Part shown: positions 45,544 to 54,624 of the stretch, piece after piece
How the letters are laid out: each line of letters opens with the position of its first letter
How positions within the stretch are numbered: position 1 is the stretch's first letter
Origin: Planomonospora sp. ID67723
Lineage (GTDB): Bacteria > Actinomycetota > Actinomycetes > Streptosporangiales > Streptosporangiaceae
NCBI RefSeq assembly: GCF_015711605.1
Contig: NZ_JABTEZ010000002.1
Coordinates: forward strand, 248,001-312,000
Direction of reading: 5' to 3'
Length of the DNA stretch: 64,000 nucleotides
Notes under the pieces: generated by a model
Told to the model about the DNA's origin: nothing
Databases searched by the model: none
The model's input: only the letters and a program-made list of their open reading frames with translations
Made by a program: the position numbers and the translations under genes

Positions 45544-46695
45544 CTACCGCCGGACTCCCCCTCGCGCCTCCCGTCCGCGCGGCCGCCCGGCGACCGTGTC
45601 GAGTACGGCGCGGATGTCGTTCAGGACCTCCACGGTCAGCCGCTCGCTGTCGTGCAGGAGCCGCTCCACGTCACCGTCGGAGACGAACTTCTCCGCGGCC
45701 TCCGCGCCGGCGGCGCTCCCCACGGTGGCCTCCTGCGCGAGCGCGGGCATGGCCGCCGCGGCCAGGAAGGAGGCGCGCGGTCCCTCCAGGCAGGCGTTCA
45801 TCCGCGCGAGCTGGCCCTTCGTGAACATGAACATGCCCGCGTCGTCGGTGTAGTCCATGTAATTCACGAACATGTCGCCATTCGGCCCGTTGTTGCAGGT
45901 GATACGGGGAAATCTCGGCATTCCCGTGTTCGCGTCGGCCTGGTTCGGCGTGTCGACGACCTTGTCGTCGCTGGTGCACGCTCCGTCGTCGTCGCCCCAG
46001 ACGTGGAAGAGGTTGAGCCAGTGGCCGATCTCGTGGGTCGCGGTGCGGCCGCCGTTGAAGGGGTTGCCGGGGAAGTCGGCCGTCCCGGTGGTGCCGAAGG
46101 CGGAGTGGAGGATGACGACGCCGTCGAGGTGCGGGGGCTGGCCGGGGAAGGCCGCGTAGCCCAGGAGGCCGCCCGTCAGCTGGCAGACCCACATGTTGAG
46201 GTACTGGTCGCTCGGCCACGGGTCGGAGCCGCCCGTCGCGCTCGACTTGACGCCGTGGCGATGGTCGAACCCGGTCCGGTCGGTCACCACCCGGACGATC
46301 CCGTCCGTCGGATCCCCGTTGGGATCCTGGGTCGCGAGGCGGAACTCGATCCTGGTGTCCGCCACCAGCGGCTTCCACACGTCGGGCACTTTGTCCACGT
46401 CGGGGTTGGCGGCCCGGAAGTCCTGGTTGAGGACGGTGAACTGGCTGCGGATCTGCTCCTCGCTGATGTCCTGCTCCGGGTGGTTCCGGTTGGACACCAC
46501 GTGGACGACGACCGGGATGGTGATCACACCGCGGCGTGCGGAGGTGCGCCGTCCGAGTTCGTACTGGAGCGCCCGATTCTCGATCACCGAGCGCTGGGCG
46601 CGGTACGTCATGCTCGCGTTGAGCAGCTCGCGGTGCACGAGCATCGTGCCGCACAGATCACGGGTCGGAGGTTGCGGAGGAACGGGTTCGGCCAT
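45544..46695 (-). CDS. M43 (pappalysin/cytophagalysin-like) metalloprotease
   Basis: 383 residues from ATG 46695, which has GGGGGGA 8-14 nt upstream. Zinc site HEIGHWLNLFHVWGD fits HExxHxxNxxH with a downstream Met-turn NYMDY, the metzincin M43 pattern. An upstream domain includes the conserved VHVVSNRNHPEQDISEEQIRSQ. It cleaves protein substrates. The N-terminus (MAEPVPPQPPTRDLCGTM) has no signal peptide, unlike typical secreted M43 enzymes. It is first in a three-gene run. Confidence 0.88.
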   Translation of the reverse strand: MAEPVPPQPPTRDLCGTMLVHRELLNASMTYRAQRSVIENRALQYELGRRTSARRGVITIPVVVHVVSNRNHPEQDISEEQIRSQFTVLNQDFRAANPDVDKVPDVWKPLVADTRIEFRLATQDPNGDPTDGIVRVVTDRTGFDHRHGVKSSATGGSDPWPSDQYLNMWVCQLTGGLLGYAAFPGQPPHLDGVVILHSAFGTTGTADFPGNPFNGGRTATHEIGHWLNLFHVWGDDDGACTSDDKVVDTPNQADANTGMPRFPRITCNNGPNGDMFVNYMDYTDDAGMFMFTKGQLARMNACLEGPRASFLAAAAMPALAQEATVGSAAGAEAAEKFVSDGDVERLLHDSERLTVEVLNDIRAVLDTVAGRPRGREARGGVRR

Positions 46696-47000
46696 GGTGG
46701 GATCCCCCCGGAGTCGGCCTGGGGTTGCCTGCGGCACCCAAGAAGGAGACAGGGCGCAAAAGGCTTGCGGCCCTCATTTCAATTCGGGTCGTACCGTCCC
46801 TTTGGTCACTCGAACCGCATAAAAAGCATGAATCTCCCCGTTTTGCCCAGCTCTTGGGTGTGGTCCACCCCGGAACGGGGTCGCGTTTCCGGCCGGGCCG
46901 GAACCGACGGGAGCGGGGTCACGCCCGAGACCGTCTGAGACCGGGACCGGGGTGTGGTGCGCGCCCGATGGCCACCGGCCCACCGGACGCGCGACCGGGG
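46696..47000. other. Intergenic region upstream of the M43 gene
   Basis: 305 bp. A stem-loop (AGGGC-GCAA ... TTGC-G-GCCCT) lies at 46751-46774, and an AT-rich stretch (about 46815-46835) may hold the promoter of the protease operon. No ORF. Confidence 0.4.
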
Positions 47001-47387
47001 TCACCAGATGTAGTTGATCTTCAATCTGACGACCCTTCCGGTCTTGGTGGAGATGTACAGGTCGTATCTCCACACCCCCTTCTCCATCTGGACCCACCAG
47101 GTCCACAGGCCCTGCTCCCACACGCGCTCCACCTTCACGACCACGGCTCCGGGAGCGCTGCGCTCGGCGATCGCGACGGCCTCATCCGAGGTGATCTCGC
47201 CGGCCGCCGCGGGCGGGGCCGGAGTGGGCGTGACCGAAGCGGGTGCGACCGGGGCGGGTGCGACCGGGGCGCCGGCGGTGGTGCCGGCGGTGGTGCCGGC
47301 CAGGGCGACGCCGCCCCCGGCGAGCAGGAGGGCTGCGGCTCCGGCTCCGGCGAGGGCGGTTCTGAAGATCACGCTGATCTCTCTCAT
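47001..47387 (-). CDS. Secreted PepSY-domain protein
   Basis: 128 residues. Signal peptide (about 1-31, hydrophobic AGAGAAALLLAGGGVALA), an Ala/Pro/Thr-rich linker, then one PepSY domain (EITSDEAVAIAERSAPGAVVVKVERVWEQG... VWRYDLYISTKTGRVVRLKINY). PepSY domains often act as protease inhibitors or in surface proteolysis control, and this gene lies next to a cluster of proteases. The link is positional only. Confidence 0.82.
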   Translation of the reverse strand: MREISVIFRTALAGAGAAALLLAGGGVALAGTTAGTTAGAPVAPAPVAPASVTPTPAPPAAAGEITSDEAVAIAERSAPGAVVVKVERVWEQGLWTWWVQMEKGVWRYDLYISTKTGRVVRLKINYIW

Positions 47388-47483
47388 GGAACAGGCGTTC
47401 CCGGGCGGCGGTGGGACTCCGTCATGCCCCCGCTAAAAACAGCGTCATGTTCCCGCCGCCCGGGCAAGGCTTCCCCTTTCCCG

Positions 47484-48587
47484 TCAGCCGCAGCCGGAGG
47501 CCCCGTCGTCGTCCACCGCGGGGGCCTCGTCGGCCACGGTGACCGACAACTGCGCGGTGGAGGCGACCAGGCTCCCCTCGGGTGACTTGGCCAGCTTCTC
47601 GTCCACCACGATCCCGCGCTCGCCGAGCAGCTCGTAGGTCGCCGGGTCGAAGACGAGGTCCTCGCGGATCCCGCCCGCGTCCACCCGGCCCACCCCGATG
47701 CCCCGGCGGCCCGCGGCGTCTTCGGCGTCCCGCACCGCGTCGACCCCCGGGATGGTCGCGGCGGCCTGGAACAGCGCGGCCCGCTGCGCGGCGGGCAGGT
47801 AGTTCTCCCGCAGCATGTCGCCGACCCGGGTCCAGGCGGCCTCGTCTTCGGAGTTGCCGCCCCGGTCGCCCTCGTAGAGATGGGCGCGCATGCCCTCGGC
47901 GTCGGCCGGCAGTCTCTTCAGCGCCGCGTAGTCGGTGCGGAGGAAGTCGGGGGGCGGCTCGCAGGCCGGCAGCCGGAGCATCTCGACGGTGCCCGCCTCC
48001 CGGTGGGCCTCCTCCGGGATGGGCCAGCCGGGGTAGGCCCTCGGCTCCAGGTGCTCGATCCTCAGCGAGCCGTCCCTGCTGCCGTCGGCGGACTGCCAGA
48101 TCGTCCGCTTCGTCCGGTAGAGGTGGCGGGCCTCCGGGACGGTCTCCCCCGTTTCGGCGTTGGTGGCGTTCCCGCTGAACGCGCCGTACATGGTCTCCGA
48201 CTCGACCTTGACGAACTGGTCGTCGCGGGGCTCCAGGTCGGTCCCGGTCCGGGTGGCCGCGCTGGCGGCCCTGTCGAGCACCTCGCTCGCCGAGACGGGT
48301 GCGATCTGGGGAAGCGCCACGACGACCTCCTCGACCGGCCCGCGATCCGGGCCGGGCCCGGCCGCCGGCGCGATCCCGGTCGCCAGCGCGGTCGCCGTCG
48401 CGCCGACCGCCACCGCCAGCGCCCCGGCCAGCAGCGTCATCCGCGGTCCGCGCAGAAAGGACCGCGCGGGCGTGCGCGAGACGGCCGCCGCGACCAGCCC
48501 CCGCCGGGCCGCGGCCTTCGCCTGCGGGTCGTACGGCGGCGCGTCCGGCCGGACGGCCGCCACCAGCTGGATCTCGTCCTCGTTCAT
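47484..48587 (-). CDS. CU044_5270 family membrane protein (ECF sigma partner)
   Basis: 367 residues. About 50 cytoplasmic residues come first, then one membrane helix (MTLLAGALAVAVGATATALATG) and an extracytoplasmic domain with DAVRDAEDAAGRRGIGVGRVDAGGIREDLVFDPATYELLG near the end. This matches the CU044_5270 family, encoded next to ECF sigma factors in actinobacteria and possibly acting on them. The ATG overlaps the sigma stop by 4 bp, so the two genes are coupled. Confidence 0.78.
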   Translation of the reverse strand: MNEDEIQLVAAVRPDAPPYDPQAKAAARRGLVAAAVSRTPARSFLRGPRMTLLAGALAVAVGATATALATGIAPAAGPGPDRGPVEEVVVALPQIAPVSASEVLDRAASAATRTGTDLEPRDDQFVKVESETMYGAFSGNATNAETGETVPEARHLYRTKRTIWQSADGSRDGSLRIEHLEPRAYPGWPIPEEAHREAGTVEMLRLPACEPPPDFLRTDYAALKRLPADAEGMRAHLYEGDRGGNSEDEAAWTRVGDMLRENYLPAAQRAALFQAAATIPGVDAVRDAEDAAGRRGIGVGRVDAGGIREDLVFDPATYELLGERGIVVDEKLAKSPEGSLVASTAQLSVTVADEAPAVDDDGASGCG

Positions 48588-49177
48588 GCGTGCGACTCCA
48601 GGGAACGGCGGATCTTGGTTCGGGTCCGGGAGAGCCGGGAGCGCACGGTCCCGATCGGGATGCCGAGCGCCTCGGCGGCCTCCTCGTAGGTCAGCTCGGC
48701 CCAGGCGACCAGGAGCAGCAGGTCCCGTTCGGCGGAGCTCAGTCTCGCCAGCGCGGCGGCGAGGGCGGGCCGGAGCGCGTCCGCGGTCACCCGCTCCGCG
48801 CTGCGCTCCTCGAAACCGGCCGCCCGCTCCGGGGCCTGCCGGGCCAGGGCCTTGAGCCTGCGCGTCTCGGCCCTGCGGTGGCCGGAGATCAGGTTCGAGG
48901 CGATGCCGTACAGCCAGGGCCTGGCGTCGTGCCTGGCCAGGTCGTAGCGGGTGCGCTTGCGGAACGCCACGAGGAACGTCTCGGCCGTCACGTCGTCGGC
49001 CGTGGTGACGTCGTCGAGCCGCCGTGCGGCGTACCGGTGGATCTCGTCGGCGTGCCGGTCGAACAGCCCGGCGAACCTGTCGGGGTCCGCCAGCGACTCC
49101 TCGATCAGCGCCGCGTCGTCGGTGGGCGGAGGCGGGGCGGGCGCCGTCGCCCGATGGGGGAGCGACAGGTTCACCAC
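48584..49177 (-). CDS. ECF RNA polymerase sigma factor
   Basis: 197 residues from GTG 49177. Sigma region 2 is DRHADEIHRYAARRLDDVTTADDVTAETFLVAF..RPWLYGIASNLISGHRR; region 4 is LLLLVAWAELTYEEAAEALGIPIGTVRSRLSRTRTKIRR. It is followed by the CU044_5270-type partner gene. Targets unknown. A GGAAC element (typical ECF -35 core) sits upstream on the same strand near 49262, but no good -10 spacing was found. Confidence 0.9.
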   Translation of the reverse strand: MVNLSLPHRATAPAPPPPTDDAALIEESLADPDRFAGLFDRHADEIHRYAARRLDDVTTADDVTAETFLVAFRKRTRYDLARHDARPWLYGIASNLISGHRRAETRRLKALARQAPERAAGFEERSAERVTADALRPALAAALARLSSAERDLLLLVAWAELTYEEAAEALGIPIGTVRSRLSRTRTKIRRSLESHA

Positions 49178-49270
49178 CCGTTTCGTCCAGTCATGAGAGG
49201 GTCCTTGTCTGCGGGCGCGTCCGCGCCCACACCCTCTACTCCGTCACCGGACGGTATACGGTTCCGTGCT

Positions 49271-49753
49271 TCAACCGACTTTCACGAGCAGGGGCGGCGA
49301 GGTGATCCGGAGGCGGGGGGCCCGGCGGACGAGGTCCAGGACCTCGGGGACGTCGGTCTGGCCGAAGCGGCCGAGCCACTGCTCGGGGGCGGGGCTCTCG
49401 GTGTCCAGGGTCAGCGTGTAGGCGTAGGAGCCGGGTGTGCCGGGCGCGAAGGTCTCGAAGACGGCCAGGGTCCGGATCGCGCAGGGGTCGAACGCCTCGC
49501 CGGGCGCCAGCCGTACGAAGTCGGAGACCCGCAGGGGGCCGACCAGGGGGTCCTCCGGGACCGGCGGGGCGGCGACGACCCGGCCCCCGAAGGAGACCGA
49601 CGGCAGGTAGCGGGGGTAGCGACTGCCGTCCTCCGAGCCGTCGAGGACGCCGGTGATCAGCAGCTCGGCGGCGGCCACGAGGGAGACGGAGACGGGGACC
49701 GGCTTCCCGGCGGGGTACGGCCCGCCGGGAGCGGTCAGTTCTATCCGGAGCAC
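49271..49753 (-). CDS. Beta-rich companion protein of the metzincin
   Basis: 160 residues from GTG 49753 with AAGGA at the right spacing. Pattern of short beta strands starting LRIELTAPGGPYPAGKPVPVSVSLVAAAELL; no signal peptide, no Cys pair. The opening resembles a region of the neighbouring 725-aa protease (LALHLRATKEAFAFGEPVVVELKL), so both may hold an Ig/fibronectin-like domain. It lies 66 bp after that gene on the same strand. Function unknown. Confidence 0.6.
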   Translation of the reverse strand: MLRIELTAPGGPYPAGKPVPVSVSLVAAAELLITGVLDGSEDGSRYPRYLPSVSFGGRVVAAPPVPEDPLVGPLRVSDFVRLAPGEAFDPCAIRTLAVFETFAPGTPGSYAYTLTLDTESPAPEQWLGRFGQTDVPEVLDLVRRAPRLRITSPPLLVKVG

Positions 49754-49819
49754 GGTGTCCTTCTTCTCGGTTTCCCGGTGAGCATGCCAACAGCGACGGA
49801 CATGTCACCTTTTCTCAGG

Positions 49820-51997
49820 TCACCGCTTCTTCGGAGCGGGCCGTTCCCCCGCCTCGGTGACGAGCGTCGCCTTGGCGCGCTCGGCCTGCCGCCGGATCTG
49901 GTCGAGCACGGCCGGGCGCAGGTGCTTGGCCTCGAAGGTGTGGACCATCTTGTCGATCGTGCCGGTGGCCTGCTCCAGGTCGCCCTGCTTGGCCTGGGCG
50001 CGGGCCAGGCGGCGCATCACCATGTTGAGCGTGATGTTGTCCACGCCCGCGCCCCTCGCCGAGGCGTCGGCCACCATGGTGAGCTGCTGGATGCTCTCCT
50101 TGGTGTCGGGCTGGCGGATCTTCAGCTCCTTGTCGGCGGTGAGGTCCTTGAACTCCCGCTCGGCGTTGATGCCCTGGGCCATGCGGGCGTAGACGGCCAG
50201 GGGGTGCTCGCCGTACCGCTCGATGACCTCGCTCAGCGCGTCGTTTCCCGAGGACAGGCAGGGGGAGTCGGAGCCGAGCAGGGACAGGAGCTTGCCCGAC
50301 TCCTCGCCCAGCATCAGCTCGGCGACCTGCTGGTCGTCCTGCGTGACGGGATAGCGGACCCTGATCAGGCAGACCGGGGAGACGACCCTGGAGCCGTCGG
50401 AGGCCAGGTACTGGGCCCGGACGCGGTACTCGCCGGGCTGCTGGAAGTAGTGCCCGTCGCTGCCGTGGCCGATGTAGGCGCTGCGGTAGATCGCCGGGTT
50501 CTCCCCGTCCAGCCGGATCATGGTCGTCTCGTCCACGCAGTGGCGCAGCATCGGCCGGTAGAGCACGGTCCGGCCGGACGGCTGGGTGATCGCGATGTGC
50601 GTGAAGTCGGTGTCGGGATGCAGGTGGCCGTGGGTGCTGCGGCCGCGCAGGTCGGTGGTGCAGAGCTTGAGCTCCACGACCACCGGCTCGCCGAACGCGA
50701 AGGCCTCCTTGGTGGCGCGCAGGTGCAGGGCGAGGCCCGACCGGTCCTCGACCGGCTCGTCGAAGAGCTCGGGGGCGATCTCCGCGGCGCCCGCCCCGAA
50801 GGGGTTCGCACCCATGATCACGTCGCGGTAGTGGCCGTGGCGGAGGTGGATCAGCTCGCTGTCGGTGAACTGGAACGGGAACGCCGCCCAGTAGGCCGCC
50901 TCGCCTCCGGCTCCGGAGAGCGGGCGGTAGTTCTGGACGTAGTTCATCCAGCTCAGGTCCGCCAGGCCGCCGTTGGGGCCCAGCGGCTGCGGCGGGACGG
51001 CCAGGTGCTTCTGCCAGGAGTGCAGCAGGTTGAAGGCGTGGCCGATCTCGTGCACGTAGGTGCGCAGCTGGGCGCGCAGGGCCTGCGGATTCTCGCCCTT
51101 GATCGCGTTGTAGAAGACCGCAGCGCCCTGGCGCTGGCAGGTGTCGCCGTAGTCGAACATGATCCCGCGGTAGCCGCCGGTGTGCGCGCTGGCGACCAGC
51201 ATCCAGACCTTCCACTGGGGCACGTTGTCGTGCGCGCTGAAGTGCCGCACCATCGCGTTGTGCAGCTCGGCGTCGTCCCAGAGCAGGTCGGTCCCGGCGC
51301 TCTCGGTGGTGATGACGTCGGACAGGCCGGACATCTGGAGCTCGATTCCGGCCTCGGCGTAGGCGCGGGCGACGGTGAGCTCGCGGATCTGGCTGTCCGG
51401 GGGCTGGGGCAGCGCGGCGGTGTCGTAGGAGACGAACGGCACGGTCCCGGTCACCGAGTCCTGCTCCAGGACCACGCTGCGGAAGTACGGCGAGACGAAC
51501 GAGCAGGTGTAGGCGGCGCCGGGCTCGCCCGAGGCGGCGGAGAACCGCACGGTCGCGTCGGCCTGGGACTGCAGGACGGTCCTGCGCGGGATGCTCACCC
51601 GCACGAGCGGGGCGCCGGCGGTGAAGGTGAAGGTCCCCGTCCCCTCGATCACGATCTCCTCGGCCGTGACGGTGACCGTCGGCAGGTGCACGATGAGGGA
51701 GCCGAAGTAGGAGGTCGTGTTCCCGCTGGTGGAGAAGAAGTCGGCGCTGACGCGGTGCTGCGGGCGGGTGCCGTCGACGTCCACGCGGAGTTCGAGCTGG
51801 CAGTCCTGGCCCGTGCTGCGGTATCTGCCGCGCGTCAGCTGCCACTGGGCCTCCTGCCGGAGGCCTCCCGTCTCCGGGTGCTGCTCACGGACCCTCCCGT
51901 CGGGCTGGACGGCCTCCTCGCGCAGGTGGTGTTCGAGGACGACCGTGCCGGACGGGGACGCCGATGTCCCCAGGGTGGGGTCGGATGGAGCGGACAT
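49820..51997 (-). CDS. Large metzincin-like protein, HExxHxxNxxH
   Basis: 725 residues from ATG 51997, with GGGAGAG before it; the frame continues upstream to 52153, but that start is less likely. Residues ~315-330 hold TYVHEIGHAFNLLHSWQKH, with a Met-turn WMNYVQNY at about 360: a metzincin zinc site. The N-terminal ~300 residues are beta-rich. A further beta domain (ALHLRATKEAFAFGEPVVVEL) and a helical C-terminus follow. No signal peptide is seen, although a protease of this size would normally be secreted. Family unrecognised. Confidence 0.7.
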   Translation of the reverse strand: MSAPSDPTLGTSASPSGTVVLEHHLREEAVQPDGRVREQHPETGGLRQEAQWQLTRGRYRSTGQDCQLELRVDVDGTRPQHRVSADFFSTSGNTTSYFGSLIVHLPTVTVTAEEIVIEGTGTFTFTAGAPLVRVSIPRRTVLQSQADATVRFSAASGEPGAAYTCSFVSPYFRSVVLEQDSVTGTVPFVSYDTAALPQPPDSQIRELTVARAYAEAGIELQMSGLSDVITTESAGTDLLWDDAELHNAMVRHFSAHDNVPQWKVWMLVASAHTGGYRGIMFDYGDTCQRQGAAVFYNAIKGENPQALRAQLRTYVHEIGHAFNLLHSWQKHLAVPPQPLGPNGGLADLSWMNYVQNYRPLSGAGGEAAYWAAFPFQFTDSELIHLRHGHYRDVIMGANPFGAGAAEIAPELFDEPVEDRSGLALHLRATKEAFAFGEPVVVELKLCTTDLRGRSTHGHLHPDTDFTHIAITQPSGRTVLYRPMLRHCVDETTMIRLDGENPAIYRSAYIGHGSDGHYFQQPGEYRVRAQYLASDGSRVVSPVCLIRVRYPVTQDDQQVAELMLGEESGKLLSLLGSDSPCLSSGNDALSEVIERYGEHPLAVYARMAQGINAEREFKDLTADKELKIRQPDTKESIQQLTMVADASARGAGVDNITLNMVMRRLARAQAKQGDLEQATGTIDKMVHTFEAKHLRPAVLDQIRRQAERAKATLVTEAGERPAPKKR

Positions 51998-52187
51998 GTG
52001 ATCTCTCCCGTCGCTTTCGTCGCGTTTCGGGCATGGCGGTGCCGTCGAGGATCGCCGGCCCCCCGGACACCCGATGGTGTGCCGCCGTGATGCGGCCGCA
52101 CACTCGCGGCAGAGGTATATCCGGACACTTCTCCTCCGCCCCCCGCCTGTCAATGGGCCGCCGGGAATGTGGCCGCGGAGGCAGGCG

Positions 52188-52763
52188 TCACGAACCTGGT
52201 TCCAGCAGCTCCCTCAGTCCCAGCTCCAGGTTCTCATCCCCGGTCTCGCGGACCACGAGGGGCAGACCCAGGAGCTCCGCCGCCCGTACGGCCAGCGCGC
52301 GCAGCTCCGGCGTCGGGAGCTGGGCCAGCCAGACGGCGCGGCGATAGTGGGCGAAGTAGGCGTCGCGCAGGCCGGGGTAGCGGTCCAGCCCGAGCTCGGC
52401 GACGACGGAGCGGTGGAAGGTGCGGACCAGGTAGTCGGTGAGGAAGTACGTTCCCGGCTCCTCCTCGGCCAGCTTCCGCGCGTCCGGACCGGCGAAGACG
52501 TCGTAGCAGTGCTCACCGCGCAGCCGCGCCAGGCCGTGCCGCTCGCACACCGCGTCCAGCGCCCCGTAGGTCCCGCAGTCGGCGTAGGCCACCGCCAGCC
52601 GCCGGTGCCTTCCCCGCGCCGCCTCGACCACCGCCTCGACCTCGGCGGCGATCAGGGCCGGCCGGTTGTGCAGCAACGGCGCGAGCGGGTACACCTCGAC
52701 CGCCCAGCCGCGCCGCGCCGCGATCTGCCTCACGTGTCCCGCCAGCGCCCCGCACGCGATCAC
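52188..52763 (-). CDS. DUF1638 family protein
   Basis: 191 residues from GTG 52763, where the typical opening VIACGALAGHV begins. The frame extends to 52844 inside the RACo gene. Features include a ADCGTYGALDAVC segment and GEHCYDVFAG. DUF1638 proteins are encoded together with corrinoid methyltransferases in many anaerobes; their role is not established, and assisting corrinoid handling is a suggestion from context. It lies 19 bp after the RACo gene on the same strand and may be co-transcribed with the methyl-transfer genes. Confidence 0.75.
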   Translation of the reverse strand: MIACGALAGHVRQIAARRGWAVEVYPLAPLLHNRPALIAAEVEAVVEAARGRHRRLAVAYADCGTYGALDAVCERHGLARLRGEHCYDVFAGPDARKLAEEEPGTYFLTDYLVRTFHRSVVAELGLDRYPGLRDAYFAHYRRAVWLAQLPTPELRALAVRAAELLGLPLVVRETGDENLELGLRELLEPGS

Positions 52764-52782
52764 CCCCGCCTCGGGGGGAGAG

Positions 52783-54624
52783 TCAGAAGGAGAGGAGGTC
52801 GACGAAGCGGTCGTTGAAGTCGGGGCGGTCGGAGAGCTCGACATAGTGGATCTCCTTCAGGAGGGCGAGGGCCCCGGCGCGCTCCTGGACCGAGAGCAGG
52901 GCGAGCTTGGCGCCCTCACCGGCGACGTTGCCCGCGCTGACGATCCGGGGCAGCGCCAGCGCCGGCACCAGGCCGATGCGGACCGCCGAGGCGGGGGAGA
53001 GGTAGGAGCCGAAGGAGCCGGCCAGCAGGACCTGCTGGATCTCGTCCTCCCCGACCCCGTACTCCTGCAGCAGCAGCCGCCACCCCGTCGCGATCGCGGC
53101 CTTGGCGAACTGCAGCTCGCGCACGTCCCGCTGGGACAGGTACACCTCCCCGGCCAGGGTGAAGACCCGCTCCCGGCCGACCGTGGCCAGCCGGTCGGCC
53201 AGCTCCGGCGCCAGCCGTACGGCCTCCGCGTCCGGGACGAACCGGCCCGAGCGGTCGAGCAGGCCGACTCGCAGCAGCTCCGACACGGCGTCCACCAGCC
53301 CCGACCCGCACAGCCCCACCGGCTCGGCGTCGCCGATCACGCCCAGCTCCACCGAGGGGGTGAGCCGTACCGTCTCGATCGCTCCCGCCGAGGCGCGCAT
53401 GCCGCAGCGGATCTGGGCGCCCTCGAAGGCCGGACCGGCCGGGGCGGCCGTGGCCAGCAGCCGGTCGGCGTCCCCCAGCACGATCTCGCAGTTGGTGCCC
53501 ACGTCGATGAACAGCCGCAGCCGCCGGTCCCGGTCCATGCCGGTCGCCAGCGCCCCGGCCACGACGTCGCCGCCGACGTACGCGCCCAGCGCGGGCAGCA
53601 CCACGGCCCGCGCCCGGGGATGCAGCCGCAGGCCCAGGTCCGAGGCGAGCAACACGGGCAGCGCGCGGGCCGCCATCACGAACGGCGCCACGCCCAGCGG
53701 CTCGGGATCGACGCCGAGGACGAGGTGCACCATGGTCGCGTTCCCGGCCAGCGCCACCTCGTAGACGTGCTCGGGGGAGACCTCCCCCTCCTTGCACACC
53801 TCCAGGGCGAGCTGGTCCAGCGTCTCGCGCGCCGCGTCCCGCAACCGGTCCAGCGCGGCGGGGTCCAGCATGGTCGCGCTGATCCGGGAGATCACGTCGG
53901 CGCCGTACGGCTGCTGCAGGTTGAGCATCGAGCGCACCGCCACCGGAGTCCCGGCCGACAGGTCCAGCAGCGTCGCCACGACCGTCGTCGTGCCCAGGTC
54001 GAAGGCGAGGCCGTAGCGCGACCCGCTGGTGTCCCCGGGCTCCACGTCGATCAGCGCGTCGTCCACGACCACCGCGGTGACCTTGAAGTCCGCCGCCCGC
54101 ATCACCCTTCCCACGGCTCGTACGGCGTGCAGGTCCGGGGTGAGTTCCAGGTCGTCCAGGGCCGCCAGCAGCCGTTCCAGGTCCGGGACCTGGTCGGAGA
54201 GCGAGGGCTCGGCCAGCTCGACGTAGCGCTTCTGCACGGCGGGACGCAGGATGACCTGCCGGCCCACCCCCACGGTCGCCGCCTTCGGCCGGGTGGAGAG
54301 CGCGGGCACCTCCACCTCCAGGTCGGAGACGGCCGGGGCCAGGCAGGCCAGCCGCCACCCGTCGCGCAGCTGCTCGGGGGTGAACGCGCGGGGGTCCAGG
54401 CGGGAGACCGGGACCGCGCCCGCGGGACCGCCCGTGCCGGTCACCCTGACCTTGCACTTGCGGCAGGTGCCGTGCCCGCCGCAGGTCGAGTCGACGGCCA
54501 CGCCGTTCCAGCTCGCCGCCTCGAACACGCTCACCCCGGGCGGCACGCTCACCTCCTTGGGCGGCCTGCCCTCGGCCAGCAGGCGCAGCCGTACCCGCCC
54601 GGCGCCGGGACCCTCTCCGGTCAC
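52783..54624 (-). CDS. Corrinoid activation protein (RACo-like, [2Fe-2S] + ASKHA)
   Basis: 613 residues from GTG 54624, overlapping the upstream stop by 4 bp. The N-terminal ferredoxin domain has cluster Cys at 48, 54, 57 and 94 (TCGGHGTCRKC... RLAC). A middle domain follows, then an ASKHA ATPase domain (YGLAFDLGTTTVVATLLDL, ALAGNATMVHLVLG, LCGSGLVDAVSELL). RACo proteins use ATP and reduced ferredoxin to bring oxidised Co(II) corrinoid back to Co(I). This is needed in every corrinoid methyl-transfer system, consistent with the operon. Confidence 0.9.
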   Translation of the reverse strand: MTGEGPGAGRVRLRLLAEGRPPKEVSVPPGVSVFEAASWNGVAVDSTCGGHGTCRKCKVRVTGTGGPAGAVPVSRLDPRAFTPEQLRDGWRLACLAPAVSDLEVEVPALSTRPKAATVGVGRQVILRPAVQKRYVELAEPSLSDQVPDLERLLAALDDLELTPDLHAVRAVGRVMRAADFKVTAVVVDDALIDVEPGDTSGSRYGLAFDLGTTTVVATLLDLSAGTPVAVRSMLNLQQPYGADVISRISATMLDPAALDRLRDAARETLDQLALEVCKEGEVSPEHVYEVALAGNATMVHLVLGVDPEPLGVAPFVMAARALPVLLASDLGLRLHPRARAVVLPALGAYVGGDVVAGALATGMDRDRRLRLFIDVGTNCEIVLGDADRLLATAAPAGPAFEGAQIRCGMRASAGAIETVRLTPSVELGVIGDAEPVGLCGSGLVDAVSELLRVGLLDRSGRFVPDAEAVRLAPELADRLATVGRERVFTLAGEVYLSQRDVRELQFAKAAIATGWRLLLQEYGVGEDEIQQVLLAGSFGSYLSPASAVRIGLVPALALPRIVSAGNVAGEGAKLALLSVQERAGALALLKEIHYVELSDRPDFNDRFVDLLSF

